From Cellulophaga sp. BC115SP (GTDB lineage Bacteria; Bacteroidota; Bacteroidia; Cytophagales; Spirosomataceae): DNA of 64,000 nt. Both the position numbers and the translations under genes were made by a program. The notes below the pieces were generated by a model. That model saw only the letters and a list, made by a program, of their open reading frames with translations, did not search any database and was not told the origin of the DNA. Shown piece after piece: positions 9,639 through 18,302 of the stretch. The stretch is taken from assembly GCF_009905545.1 (NCBI RefSeq), contig NZ_JAAALB010000022.1, positions 29,742 to 93,741 of the forward strand, in the 5' to 3' direction. Numbering within the stretch: position 1 is the stretch's first letter; each line of letters begins with the position of its first letter.

Positions 9639-10065
9639 ATGGATGTTATTGGTTATTGGTTATTTGTGTATCTGTTATTTGTATATTCGTTATTGGTAAT
9701 CACTTAACATCAGATACTAAGCATAAAGCTCAGCGCCGTAGGAGCTAAAGCAAACCAAGTATCTTGAACACTTCCTCACCTACGGCGCTTTTAAGTTAGC
9801 GGGTAAAATTATTTTAATTTTACCCGCATTAAGCTCTAGGCTTTATGCTGTAGGCTAAAAGTTAAATAGTAATTCTCATAAAACAATTGAGGCTTTTTTT
9901 CTTAATGCTTACGGCTTACAGCCTAAAACGTATTAATGTAATTTTATTTTGCATTAATACTGAATAACTCTAGTTATATAAACCTTAATTTGTAAGAAAA
10001 CTAATAAGTTATGGCTAAATTGGAATTCTTCAGTCACAACGATACTAAACCCTCTACCTTCAAAA
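9639..10065. other. Intergenic stretch with several repeats
   Basis: Contains short near-repeats of TTATTGGTTATT (9648-9700). An imperfect stem of CGCCGTAGG with CCTACGGCG lies at about 9733-9787, and most of the left ~170 bp inverted-repeat copy (9791-9961) follows. No gene is seen here. Confidence 0.6.
9791..9961 (+). repeat. Left copy of a ~170 bp inverted repeat bracketing three genes
   Basis: Read on the plus strand this stretch matches the reverse complement of 11793-11962 along nearly its whole length. It includes a 48 bp perfect match (9816-9863 against 11890-11937). Inside it, GCGGGTAAAAT at its start pairs with ATTTTACCCGC (about 9799-9827) to form an 11 bp stem. The second half carries AATGCTTACGGCTTACAGCC and a terminal ATTAATG.. 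TTTTGCATTAAT motif. It may be a MITE-like or REP-like element; no coding capacity. Confidence 0.85.
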
Positions 10066-10665
10066 ATGCAACATTCCACCATCACCCACAGAATCATTGA
10101 ACTCAAAAACAATGACCTTGCTCTGAGAGATCGGTTAGCAAAAGAGGGGCGCTTGAGCGATGGCTATGACGAAGAAATGAGTGCTTTACATATCCACAAT
10201 GCCAATATTCTTAGCGAAATCATTGAAGAGATTGGGTATCCAACGGTTGAAAAAGTTGGAAAAGAAGCCAGTGAAGCCGCTTGGTTGGTTATTCAGCATT
10301 CGATTGCTTTACCAAATTTTATGAAACGATGTGCCTCGCTTTTAAAAAAGGCTGTCGACGAACACAAAGAGACCCCTACAAATTATGCTCATCTAACAGA
10401 CCGAATCGCTGTTCTTGGGGGTAAACCACAAATATTTGGCACCCAATTCGACTGGGACGAAAATGGACAACTTAGCCCCAATCCTGTGGAGGATAAAACC
10501 AATGTAAACGAAAGAAGAAAATCTGTAGGACTGTTGAGCATTGAAGAACAAACGGAACTAATACGCTTTCATGCCCGCCAAGATAATCTCATCCCACCAA
10601 AGAATTTTGAGCAAAGAAAACAAGAAATGGAAGAATGGAAAAAGCGTGTAGGCTGGGTTTTGTGA
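10066..10665 (+). CDS. DUF6624 family protein
   Basis: The 199 aa soluble protein matches my memory of the DUF6624 family in the block IIEEIGYPTVEKVGKEASEAAWLVIQHS (about 60-90). A later block is AHLTDRIAVLGGKPQIFGTQF (about 123-143). No function is known to me for this family, and no signal peptide or membrane segment is seen. It is the first gene inside the cassette bounded by the inverted repeat. The gap to the next gene is 84 bp, so the three cassette genes need not be one operon. Confidence 0.7.
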   Translation: MQHSTITHRIIELKNNDLALRDRLAKEGRLSDGYDEEMSALHIHNANILSEIIEEIGYPTVEKVGKEASEAAWLVIQHSIALPNFMKRCASLLKKAVDEHKETPTNYAHLTDRIAVLGGKPQIFGTQFDWDENGQLSPNPVEDKTNVNERRKSVGLLSIEEQTELIRFHARQDNLIPPKNFEQRKQEMEEWKKRVGWVL

Positions 10666-10749
10666 TTAAACTTCTACAAGTTTATTCAGCTTTGAGATAA
10701 AGACATATTGAATGTTTTATCTAATTTTGAATCTATAAAATAAAGAATC

Positions 10750-11064
10750 ATGATGACCTTAAGAGACGCTATCCTAGAAAATCAAAATTATGTTGATCCA
10801 GATGAAGGAATGTATGTAGTATTCGCCCGAAAAACTAACAACGCTTTTGAGCCTTCTTCTGAAGCGCGTATTTTACTGTTGACGCATCAAGATTTTGAAA
10901 TCGAAATAGCAGATTATACCAATACCCATTGCCCAGGGTTTGACTATTTCTTGGAAATGAATATCATCCAAGATTTTTGGGGAGATTTGAAAGCTAATCA
11001 AAGAATCAATCAACAGGAAAAATGGGTAAAGCGATTAATACAATATGCTGAAAATGATACCTAG
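10750..11064 (+). CDS. Small hypothetical protein, 104 aa
   Basis: Not recognised. The product is acidic and soluble, with no signal peptide (MMTLRDAILENQNYVDPDEGMYVVF). The aromatic-rich middle CPGFDYFLEMNIIQDFWGDL suggests a folded small domain. Start could be either of two adjacent ATGs (10750 or 10753). It sits between the DUF6624 gene and the pentapeptide gene inside the inverted-repeat cassette and looks like part of the same cargo. A 315 bp frame with normal composition supports it as real. Confidence 0.6.
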   Translation: MMTLRDAILENQNYVDPDEGMYVVFARKTNNAFEPSSEARILLLTHQDFEIEIADYTNTHCPGFDYFLEMNIIQDFWGDLKANQRINQQEKWVKRLIQYAENDT

Positions 11065-11144
11065 AAATTTTCGTTTCTTGTGATATTTCTAGCAATTGCA
11101 TCAAAGACTCTTTTCCATTTAATATTCTATTATCTTAAATATAC

Positions 11145-11708
11145 ATGCCAAACCAATATCTTACCGACCAAATATTTGATAAAATTAATGAGCTAGCCAA
11201 AGGTGAATACGAAAACTGTAGTTTTACCAATTGTGATTTGTCAAACAAAAACCTCTCTGGATTTAAATTTACAGACTGTCGTTTCGTAGGTTGCAACCTG
11301 AGCTTGGCAGCAATCAGTGGTGTTGCTTTTCAAGGAGTTACTTTTAAAGACTGTAAAATTTTAGGGCTTCGATTTGATACTTGTAATCCATTTGGCTTTG
11401 AAGTTTCTTTTGAGGGTTGTCAGCTAAACCATGCTTCTTTTTTCAAAATAAAACTCAAGAAAACTACTTTCAAAGATACACAACTACAAGGCACCGACTT
11501 TGCTGAAGCAGACTTGACTAATGCTATTTTCGATAACTGTAATATGGAGCAAGCTATTTTTAACAGAACAATACTTGAAAAAGCAGATTTTCGAACTTCA
11601 TACAATTATGCGATAGACCTAGAAAACAACCGAATAAAAAAAGCCAAGTTTTCAGTACATGGTCTTTCTGGACTTTTACATAAATATGATTTGCATATTG
11701 AGGGATAG
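11145..11708 (+). CDS. Pentapeptide repeat protein
   Basis: The 187 aa protein consists of repeated five-residue units of the A(D/N)LxX type. Examples are NCDLSNKNLSGFKFTDCRFVG, then FQGVTFKDCKILGLRF, and near the end GTDFAEADLTNAIFDNCNM. This predicts a right-handed quadrilateral beta helix. Related proteins include DNA mimics that protect gyrase, but most have no assigned role, so no function is claimed here. Cys residues occupy many inward positions. It is the last gene of the inverted-repeat cassette; the right repeat copy starts 85 bp downstream. Confidence 0.85.
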   Translation: MPNQYLTDQIFDKINELAKGEYENCSFTNCDLSNKNLSGFKFTDCRFVGCNLSLAAISGVAFQGVTFKDCKILGLRFDTCNPFGFEVSFEGCQLNHASFFKIKLKKTTFKDTQLQGTDFAEADLTNAIFDNCNMEQAIFNRTILEKADFRTSYNYAIDLENNRIKKAKFSVHGLSGLLHKYDLHIEG

Positions 11709-11792
11709 TATGAGTTCTGAATTGTTAGTGATGAGTTTCGAGTGTAATTTTATGATTACTGATACTTTATCTAAATAATTTACACAACTTAA

Positions 11793-11962
11793 GTATTAAT
11801 GCAAAATAAAATTGCATTAATATGCTTTAAGCTGTAAGCCGTAGGCATTAAGCAAAAGAGCTTAAATTATTTCATGAGAGATTCTTTTCAACTTTTAGCC
11901 TACAGCATAAAGCCTAGAGCTTAATGCGGGTAAAATTTATTTTAATTTTGCCTACTAACTTA
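11793..11962 (-). repeat. Right copy of the ~170 bp inverted repeat
   Basis: Its reverse complement matches 9791-9961 from TTAAGTTAG at the outer end to GCATTAATACT at the inner end, with scattered substitutions in the middle. The inner spacer between the 48 bp perfect block and the GGCTTACAGC block is the most diverged part. Together the copies bound a 1.8 kb segment with three genes. Confidence 0.85.
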
Positions 11963-12043
11963 ATTTTGAGCAATTTCTTAAGTTAGTGGGCAAAATATGA
12001 AATAACCCAAATTTTGAGAATAAGATTATTCACTTAGTGAGTA

Positions 12044-12083
12044 AAAAAAGGCGTTCGAAATTAGATTTTCGAACGCCTTTTTT
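12044..12083. terminator. Bidirectional rho-independent terminator
   Basis: A perfect 17 bp stem (AAAAAAGGCGTTCGAAA with its complement) closes on the loop TTAGAT. The run of A on one side and T on the other lets it stop transcription in both directions. It lies 54 bp past the stop of the TonB receptor and also faces the cassette genes. Confidence 0.9.
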
Positions 12084-12136
12084 GATACTAAAAATAATCA
12101 ATAAATCACCACTCACTAAATTACAGATTCATCAAA

Positions 12137-14596
12137 TTAAAATCTATAATTCACTGTTAACGCTAATTGGCGAGGTGCGATAGGGTTAATACTATAACGG
12201 TCGTGAACGATGTAATTCATTTCATTGAATATGTTCGAAACTTTTCCTAAAACAGACACTTTGCTAAAGGTATAGCCAACAGAGAAATCAACCGTTGCGA
12301 AACCTGATAATGGAATCAAAGCATTGTATGAACTCAATGAGGCGGTAGTATTATTCAAGCCACCATTCAAACCAACTACGTTGTTATTCCCTGCAAAGCG
12401 ATTTCCAGTATAAAAGGCAGATAAGCCAAGCTTCACTCCTTTCAACTTCGTATTATCAAAAGTATAGAAAATCGAACCATTGGCTGTACTTCTTGGACTT
12501 CTAATGAGTTGCTCGCCTTCTACTTGTGAACCAACCGCACCTGTAGTGTTCGTGTAGCGCATATAGTTATATCCGTAACCAAGTAAAAAGTAAAAGTTTT
12601 TAGACAAAACACCATTGAAATCTACTTCAAAACCATCACTTGTTGTTTCGCCTGATAATTCTTTGATATTCGTATTGGTATTTGGATTTCCATTTTTATC
12701 AAAAAGCGCTGTTTGAGCAAAATTGCTATTAATGATTTTGTACACACTTAAGTTAGCGGACAATTTACCGTCTAAAAACTCATTTTTCACGCCAATTTCA
12801 TAGTTGTCGATAATCGAAGGCTTAAGGTTGTCACCATTAATATCGGTACCAGTATTAATCGTAAAACTATTGCTATAAGATGAATATATCGAGGTTGTTT
12901 TCAATGGTTGGTAAATCAATGCTAATTTCGGAGAAAGAGCACCATCCGATTTATCAGCAGTAGCACCACGACGCTCAACATTTTTCTCAAGGTTCAAGAT
13001 AGTTGATTGAAACGCTGTTTGATACGAATATCTCAAACCTGCTAGCACCTTAAATTTGGAAGTAATAGTTAACAAATCCTGAACATAAACGCCATAGCGA
13101 TTCTGTGGAGTTGTTGTACGAGCCGTATCTGCAATCGTAGGAATATCGGTACGTGCTACATATTTCGAGAAATCAAAGATATTGATTTTGTCATACGCAG
13201 TACCCACTACGCCGGCCGCTGAAGTAAATTTAAAGCTATGACTCACATTTGAAATTCTTAAGAAATCAGCCCCTACCAATAATTGATGACCAATAGCGCC
13301 TGTCTTAAAAGCACCATTCAAATTAACTTGTGCCGTATAATCTTTCTCGTTTGTATGAACGGCACTCAATGTACGTGTATAATCACCGTTAGTAGCAATT
13401 GCACTAGGCACTCCTACTCCAAAGCCTTTAACTTCTGTATTCTGAATCGATCCAATAGCAGTTAATTTCCAGTTTGCATCAAATTTGTGATTAATTGTCA
13501 AATAGCTTGATGTTTGCTCTGTGTTATTATATGCCCAGTTGGTGTTGATGAAACGATTTCGAGGCGCATCAGGCAATTCTGTAATCGTAACTCTGCTGTT
13601 TGGAGTCCCTACCCCAGCATCTGGAACAATATTACTTTTCAAATAATCTACTTGTAACAAAACATCCGTTTTGTCATTAATTTTATATAGCAAAGATGGT
13701 GTAACATAAGTTCTGTCAGTTTTTACAACATCACGATAACTTTTTGCATTTTCGTAAGTTCCTACTACTCTGAACGCAAGATTTTTACTGATTGGTCCAT
13801 ACACATCAAGCGTAGGTTTGTATTGGTTATAGCTTCCAAAAAGCATAGAAGCCTGTCCACCCCAGTCGAAACGAGGTTTTTTAGTAACCATATTGATAAT
13901 CAAACCACCTGAAACGTTGCCGTATAACAAGGCCGAGCTACCTTTCATTACTTCAACTGACTCTAGGGTACTGGCATCTGGGAAACCCATTGTATTACTA
14001 ATGGTTCCATTTTTAAAAATACTTCCTCCTGCTCCCGCAATCCCTACGCTATATCCACGTGACGAAAACGTTTCAGCAACACCACCACGAGTTTCGGTTT
14101 GTGACACCCCACTCACATTTTTTACCACATCGCCAAGCCTGATAGCCTGCTGATCCGCAATTACAGTACTTGTAACTACCCCAGTACTTTGTGGTAAATC
14201 CAATGGTCGAATATTGGCTTTTCCCAACGTGGGGGTACGATTAGCAATATAACTACCCGACACAACAATTTCTTTAATCATTTCAGAGCTTTCAAGTAAT
14301 TCAAGTGAAAGGTTTAGTGTTTTACCCTCCTCTATTACTATCTTTTGCTCAAGTGTTTTATATCCTACAAAAGACGCAACCAAAGTGTAATTCCCACCTT
14401 TCAGATTCGAGATAGTGAACTCACCTTGTTCATCTGATGTGGTTCCTTTTTTACTTCCTTTTATTTGAACAGAAACAAACGCCGCTGGTTGACCATCATT
14501 ATTGGATACTTTACCAGTAATTTGCCCTGTTTGCGCATAAATCATTTGCGTAAATAAACATAACAATAGTACAAAAACACTTTTCATATAATTCAT
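12137..14596 (-). CDS. TonB-dependent siderophore-type receptor with CarboxypepD_reg domain
   Basis: This outer-membrane receptor takes up ligands, probably ferric siderophores, with energy from TonB. After the signal peptide (MKSVFVLLLCLFTQMIYAQ) comes a carboxypeptidase regulatory-like domain (about 25-105, GQITGKVSNNDGQPAAFVSV, DEQGEFTISNLKGGNY). The plug follows (GDVVKNVSGVSQTETRGG, SSRGYSVGI), then a 22-strand-type barrel ending in the terminal aromatic strand ALTVNYRF. The plug/FxxRGY form points to the siderophore (FhuA/FecA) subgroup rather than SusC. The longer frame reaching 14665 is rejected because a good promoter overlaps it at 14635-14665; ATGs at 14596 and 14587 both remain possible. 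No SusD partner is nearby. Confidence 0.92.
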   Translation of the reverse strand: MNYMKSVFVLLLCLFTQMIYAQTGQITGKVSNNDGQPAAFVSVQIKGSKKGTTSDEQGEFTISNLKGGNYTLVASFVGYKTLEQKIVIEEGKTLNLSLELLESSEMIKEIVVSGSYIANRTPTLGKANIRPLDLPQSTGVVTSTVIADQQAIRLGDVVKNVSGVSQTETRGGVAETFSSRGYSVGIAGAGGSIFKNGTISNTMGFPDASTLESVEVMKGSSALLYGNVSGGLIINMVTKKPRFDWGGQASMLFGSYNQYKPTLDVYGPISKNLAFRVVGTYENAKSYRDVVKTDRTYVTPSLLYKINDKTDVLLQVDYLKSNIVPDAGVGTPNSRVTITELPDAPRNRFINTNWAYNNTEQTSSYLTINHKFDANWKLTAIGSIQNTEVKGFGVGVPSAIATNGDYTRTLSAVHTNEKDYTAQVNLNGAFKTGAIGHQLLVGADFLRISNVSHSFKFTSAAGVVGTAYDKINIFDFSKYVARTDIPTIADTARTTTPQNRYGVYVQDLLTITSKFKVLAGLRYSYQTAFQSTILNLEKNVERRGATADKSDGALSPKLALIYQPLKTTSIYSSYSNSFTINTGTDINGDNLKPSIIDNYEIGVKNEFLDGKLSANLSVYKIINSNFAQTALFDKNGNPNTNTNIKELSGETTSDGFEVDFNGVLSKNFYFLLGYGYNYMRYTNTTGAVGSQVEGEQLIRSPRSTANGSIFYTFDNTKLKGVKLGLSAFYTGNRFAGNNNVVGLNGGLNNTTASLSSYNALIPLSGFATVDFSVGYTFSKVSVLGKVSNIFNEMNYIVHDRYSINPIAPRQLALTVNYRF

Positions 14597-14634
14597 TTCA
14601 TTATTGATATTTAGACTTATTATAAATAATTGCA

Positions 14635-14665
14635 CAAATGTAGATGCCGTAATTTTACTACGCAA
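14635..14665 (-). promoter_or_regulatory. Bacteroidota-type promoter of the TonB receptor
   Basis: On the minus strand the element TACATTTG (fits TAnnTTTG, 14642-14635) is preceded by TTG (14665-14663) with a 20 nt spacer. Both parts match the Bacteroidota vegetative sigma consensus. The expected start of transcription near 14628 rules out the upstream ATG at 14665. Confidence 0.7.
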
Positions 14666-14794
14666 GTTTTTATTTAGAATAAATTAAAATAAGAATACAA
14701 ATAGAATTTTTAGAAGATAGGATTGTAAAAAGAAGTGCCAAAAGGTCAATAGATTGATACTAGTTTTCCTCAAAAAAACTTAGTCGCATAACTA

Positions 14795-14802
14795 TACTTT
14801 TG
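14795..14802 (+). promoter_or_regulatory. Possible -7 element of the methyltransferase gene
   Basis: TACTTTTG fits TAnnTTTG and lies about 90 bp before the ATG at 14889. No good TTG is seen at the usual distance upstream, so the call is weak. Confidence 0.35.
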
Positions 14803-14888
14803 CTATGCTCTTGAAAACTTGTAAATTCACTTTGTATTAGGAATTTTATTTTCCTGATAAGACAAAGCCCTATTTATCATTCTTAAAA

Positions 14889-15539
14889 ATGGAAAACAAT
14901 CAAACAGAAAACCTGACTGTGACTGAAACACAAGTTGGTAAAGAGAAAAGCAGTTTACGAAAGCGTGCTGACAAAATTAAAGAGTTTAGATGTAAGAATT
15001 TAATTGTAGTTCTTGAAGACCCTAAAGACCCCAATAATGTTGGAACAGTAATTAGAAACATCAATGCACTTGGTGCTGAGAAACTATACCTGATAGATAG
15101 TACCAATTCTTTACCAAATAACTGGGATGAATTCAAAGAAAGGAAATCCATTGTAGCTTCGTCAGTTTCGTCGGTCAAATGGACATTTGTAAAGAAATTT
15201 AGAAGTACCGAAGATTGTTTAGCATATTTAGAGAAAAAGAACTTTACATCAATTGTTACATCACCACATGTCAAAGGTCGTACTAATGTTATCTTACACG
15301 AAGGCGACTATACCCAGAAAAAATTGGCAGTATGGTTCGGCAAAGAGTCTATCGGTATCAGTGACTTGGCATTAGAACGAAGTGAAGCCTGTATCAATAT
15401 TGAAATGTTTGGGATTGTAGAGAGTCTTAACCTAGCAACATCGACAGGAATTGTGTTGTACGAAATCACCAAACAAAGAAGAGAGTTTGAGAAAAGAAGA
15501 AAATTAAAGAAACAATTGAAAAGCATCAATAAGGTATAA
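14889..15539 (+). CDS. TrmH/SpoU-family RNA 2'-O-methyltransferase
   Basis: The 216 aa protein has the SPOUT knot signature in three blocks. These are VVLEDPKDPNNVGTVIRNINALG (motif 1, about 40-62), VWFGKESIGISDLALE (motif 2, about 149-164) and INIEMFGIVESLNLATSTGIVLYEI (motif 3, about 170-194). These bind S-adenosylmethionine and a tRNA or rRNA ribose. The preceding ~35 residues and the Arg/Lys-rich tail (KQRREFEKRRKLKK) likely contact RNA. The motifs resemble TrmH (Gm18 of tRNA) more than RlmB, but the substrate is not certain. It stands alone, followed by a terminator hairpin. Confidence 0.88.
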   Translation: MENNQTENLTVTETQVGKEKSSLRKRADKIKEFRCKNLIVVLEDPKDPNNVGTVIRNINALGAEKLYLIDSTNSLPNNWDEFKERKSIVASSVSSVKWTFVKKFRSTEDCLAYLEKKNFTSIVTSPHVKGRTNVILHEGDYTQKKLAVWFGKESIGISDLALERSEACINIEMFGIVESLNLATSTGIVLYEITKQRREFEKRRKLKKQLKSINKV

Positions 15540-15551
15540 CTATCACTTTTG

Positions 15552-15579
15552 CCCTCTTTTAAAGCTATTTAAAAGAGGG
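15552..15579 (+). terminator. Terminator hairpin after the methyltransferase gene
   Basis: CCCTCTTTTAA and TTAAAAGAGGG pair around a short loop, beginning 12 bp after the stop codon. It is followed by only a modest T-rich stretch (TTATTCTT). Confidence 0.65.
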
Positions 15580-15764
15580 TTATTCTTAATTGTGGTATTC
15601 TTTCATTCTTCGGAACTAAATCATTTATCTATCGAACTCAGATGTGATTAACTACTATTTAGGATTAATCCTCTACAAGAAATCATGTTCCCTTACTTTA
15701 CAGTTGACACCAACAATTTTAATCCAAAAGAATATCTTAACAAATCCTTTAAAACCTTTTACTC

Positions 15765-16337
15765 ATGGAAAAGTCACTTCATTCATTACGTTTTATCACA
15801 TTGTTTTTCTTGGTATTTATCACACTTTTAGGTTGCAGAGAAGCCACTAAAGTAAAAACTAAAAATTTTGACATTAAGGATGCAGAAATCCAAATGAACA
15901 TTCCTCAAAGTTGGGAATTCGAAGCCATTGTTGGGCCAACAGATAGCTTTACCAAGTATCACGGGCAGTTTAAAAGAACAGATCATGGTGGTTTCATTGA
16001 TATTGAAACCAAGTTAAACCAATATTACACCACCAAAACTGACAGTCAATTAGTTACAAGCGAAAAGGTCATGGGAGAACTTGTTCAATCTATGAAATCA
16101 GAGAGTAGCTTGTATAAAAACCTCGAAATTTTAGACGAGACCCATAACTCAGAAGGAAGCATAATTATTTGTCGCTATATATGGGGCAAAAAAGATGAAC
16201 TAACATTCTCATTATTGGCTGTATCAAGGGGAAAAGAACTAACTAAAATTATCAAAGTTGAGACATGGGATCAACTAAAAGAAGAAGAACAATTGGAGAT
16301 TTTGAAAGAGGTAAAGAATAGTCTTAGGATGGAATGA
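15765..16337 (+). CDS. Lipoprotein, unknown function (190 aa)
   Basis: The N-terminus has a hydrophobic segment and lipobox (FFLVFITLLGC), so the protein is probably anchored by a lipid at Cys24. The mature part has a region like those in small bacterial stress-type lipoproteins: AEIQMNIPQSWEFEAIVGPTDSF, then GGFIDIETKLNQYYTTK, ending with a Lys/Glu-rich helix. I do not recognise a named family. The start at 15765 is chosen for the signal; an overlapping short frame at 15644 is a shadow. The gap to the next gene is 60 bp. Confidence 0.65.
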   Translation: MEKSLHSLRFITLFFLVFITLLGCREATKVKTKNFDIKDAEIQMNIPQSWEFEAIVGPTDSFTKYHGQFKRTDHGGFIDIETKLNQYYTTKTDSQLVTSEKVMGELVQSMKSESSLYKNLEILDETHNSEGSIIICRYIWGKKDELTFSLLAVSRGKELTKIIKVETWDQLKEEEQLEILKEVKNSLRME

Positions 16338-16397
16338 GTATGATTAGTTTGAATAGTTTAATATTCATCATAATTTTGAACCATACCAAAAATCTCA

Positions 16398-16847
16398 ATG
16401 AAAATACTTGTTTACACTTCAATCCATTTACTGTTATGTATCCTAAATTTTGAATTCAAATCTCAAAATAATTCAAATGGAGCTAACGGTGAAAGCTTTA
16501 ATACCTTTTACAAGAGATTTTATGAAGATAGTACTTTTCAAATTTCCAGAGTGGTGTTTCCTTTACCAGGCTTTAACTCGGATATTTACGATCAAGAATC
16601 CAGAAAACCATTAAAATATTTTTGGGAAAAGAAAGATTGGATTTTTCTAAAGACACTAGACGGAAGTTACAAGAAATTCTTGAAAAAAGATTGGGAGGAA
16701 GAATACTATAAAGTCATAAAAAAAGGCTCAAATAATACAATGTTCGAAACTATCTATATGAAAGAAAGTGGTTATTCCGAAGTCAGAAAATTCAAGCTCA
16801 TCCATGCAAAATGGTATTTGTATTATTACAGCTATAAGAATTATTGA
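16398..16847 (+). CDS. Exported DUF4348-like protein
   Basis: The 149 aa protein starts with a hydrophobic stretch (MKILVYTSIHLLLCILNFEFKS) that probably acts as a signal peptide. The mature block FNTFYKRFYEDSTFQISRVVFPLPGF is the kind of F..F...F..D..FQ..R..FPL pattern I associate with DUF4348, a Bacteroidota family of unknown function. It is Lys- and Tyr-rich at the C-terminus. It may be co-transcribed with the lipoprotein upstream. Confidence 0.6.
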   Translation: MKILVYTSIHLLLCILNFEFKSQNNSNGANGESFNTFYKRFYEDSTFQISRVVFPLPGFNSDIYDQESRKPLKYFWEKKDWIFLKTLDGSYKKFLKKDWEEEYYKVIKKGSNNTMFETIYMKESGYSEVRKFKLIHAKWYLYYYSYKNY

Positions 16848-16933
16848 GTAATAATAGTCCTCAAAAAATTAAGCAAATTGCGTATTTGAAAACTTTATAA
16901 TTTAACTATGGTTTATCTAAAACTAAATGTTCT

Positions 16934-17098
16934 ATGGCTTGGTATGATGTAATTAACAGAGAAGGTGTTGACTGGTCTAAAATAAGACAAAAATATCCAG
17001 TCTGGATGAAGGTTGAGTGCAAAGCTATTGCGCATCGTCCCTTCGGTATTTTTTTAGATAAAAGAACTTCCAGTGCAATTGCGTCGATAACTTTCTAA
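16934..17098 (+). pseudogene. Truncated S1-domain-like small protein (54 codons)
   Basis: The frame begins MAWYDVINREGVDWSKIRQK and continues with the block VECKAIAHRPFGIFLDK, then runs out into an unrelated tail (SSAIASITF) before a stop. The VECxxIAHRPFGIFxD pattern is that of S1-like RNA-binding small proteins that are normally longer, so I read this as the N-terminal part of a broken gene. A frameshift just after FLD is likely. It could also be a short intact gene. The surrounding 250 bp hold no continuation that I can follow. Confidence 0.45.
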
Positions 17099-17250
17099 TT
17101 GCATCTTCATAAGGTGTTAGTTTTACGCAACACTATCCTCACTATACGGCGATAAATTTGAAATAGTAATTCATTTAGCGAGTTGTTTGTTGATTAAACG
17201 TACAACATTCATCAATGTTAAAAAGTCTTTGCTATAAAAGTAAATAAAGA

Positions 17251-17289
17251 AACCTCAATTATTCATCAATAAAATGAATAATTGAGGTT
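17251..17289. terminator. Bidirectional terminator hairpin
   Basis: AACCTCAATTATTCAT pairs with ATGAATAATTGAGGTT around a 7 nt loop, a 16 bp stem with a T run on the right. It lies 72 bp past the stop of the minus-strand barrel gene and serves that gene and the plus-strand side. Confidence 0.75.
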
Positions 17290-17360
17290 TTGCACATATG
17301 TAAAAGCCCAATAACAATTTCACTAAACAACTGATCAACAATATCTTGTTTCATTCACAC

Positions 17361-18215
17361 TTATCCTTTTTTTACCTTAAACGAGTAAAGCAAAGAAAGG
17401 TTAACATAAAATAGATTGGTACCGTTGCGCGAAACAACTTCGGTGTTTCCTGAAGTAGTGACCACATTTTGAGGCATTACATATCCTGGAGTAGCTACCA
17501 AGAATATATTATTAAAGACCCATACCACTGGCATACTAAATTCATAGCTCAACAGATTGAATACTTGTGTAGTTTGGGTTGTTGACTGATTTGAGATTGG
17601 AATACCTAAGAATTTATTGTTTTTAAAATACGTATTTGTAAAGCTCTGAGTACCAGCATTGGCAACTGCCGTTGGAGTAACCACAAATACGCTTTTTCCT
17701 GTTCGCATCACGATTGGGTGCTCAAGTCCTGCACTAGCAAAAAAATCGGTTTTATCCGAAAATGCAGCAATGCTTGTAAGATTTATATTAGCAACTTTGT
17801 TAAGATGAGAAAGATTCAAGCCCACTTGACCTTGTAGTGCCGATTGCACTAAAGTTTTATTTTGATAAAAGAACTTATCACCGTAGATGCTTCCTGCAAT
17901 ACCCTGTTTTTTACCAAACTTATAGCCGATTTCAGTAACAGTTGCCGCATACTCAAGCGGTTGAACCGTATTAGTCGTAAAAACTGTCGAACCCGTCAAA
18001 TACAACCCAAGACTATCAAACTGAACTAATACTGTTGGCATCAAGGCACTACTTTTTAGTTCATCGGTTCGGCCATAATAGTGTAATTTCGGAGAGTAAG
18101 AAAGCCCACTGATGACCGTTGCTATTGTTTTTTTAGGAGTTTCGGTTTGCGCTTGAGAAGAAAGGCTAAAACCCAAAAAGATGAAAAGAGCAGTAAGGAT
18201 GATTATATGTTTCAT
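17361..18215 (-). CDS. Outer-membrane beta-barrel-like exported protein
   Basis: The 284 aa product has a clear signal peptide (ILTALFIFLGFSLSSQAQ). The rest consists of alternating beta strands with aromatic girdle residues and ends in a strand rich in aromatics (FYVNLSLLYSFKVKKG), as expected for a small barrel of 10-12 strands. No ligand can be inferred. It lies just downstream (88 bp) of the Ala/Ser-rich exported protein on the same strand, so the two could be one transcript. It ends near a bidirectional terminator. Confidence 0.65.
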   Translation of the reverse strand: MKHIIILTALFIFLGFSLSSQAQTETPKKTIATVISGLSYSPKLHYYGRTDELKSSALMPTVLVQFDSLGLYLTGSTVFTTNTVQPLEYAATVTEIGYKFGKKQGIAGSIYGDKFFYQNKTLVQSALQGQVGLNLSHLNKVANINLTSIAAFSDKTDFFASAGLEHPIVMRTGKSVFVVTPTAVANAGTQSFTNTYFKNNKFLGIPISNQSTTQTTQVFNLLSYEFSMPVVWVFNNIFLVATPGYVMPQNVVTTSGNTEVVSRNGTNLFYVNLSLLYSFKVKKG

Positions 18216-18302
18216 GGCGAGATAAATTTAATATGGGTTTGGCTTGGTTGTTGATTAAAATGCCACTCCAAGTCTTGAGAGTGGCATTTTAAGCTTAGCA
18301 AA

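Larger units (their letters stand above)
11709..12136. other. Intergenic stretch with repeat and terminator
   Basis: Holds the right inverted-repeat copy (11793-11962). A further short copy of its outer end lies at about 11979-11996 (CTTAAGTTAGTGGGCAAAAT). A strong bidirectional terminator follows at 12044-12083. No gene is seen. Confidence 0.7.
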
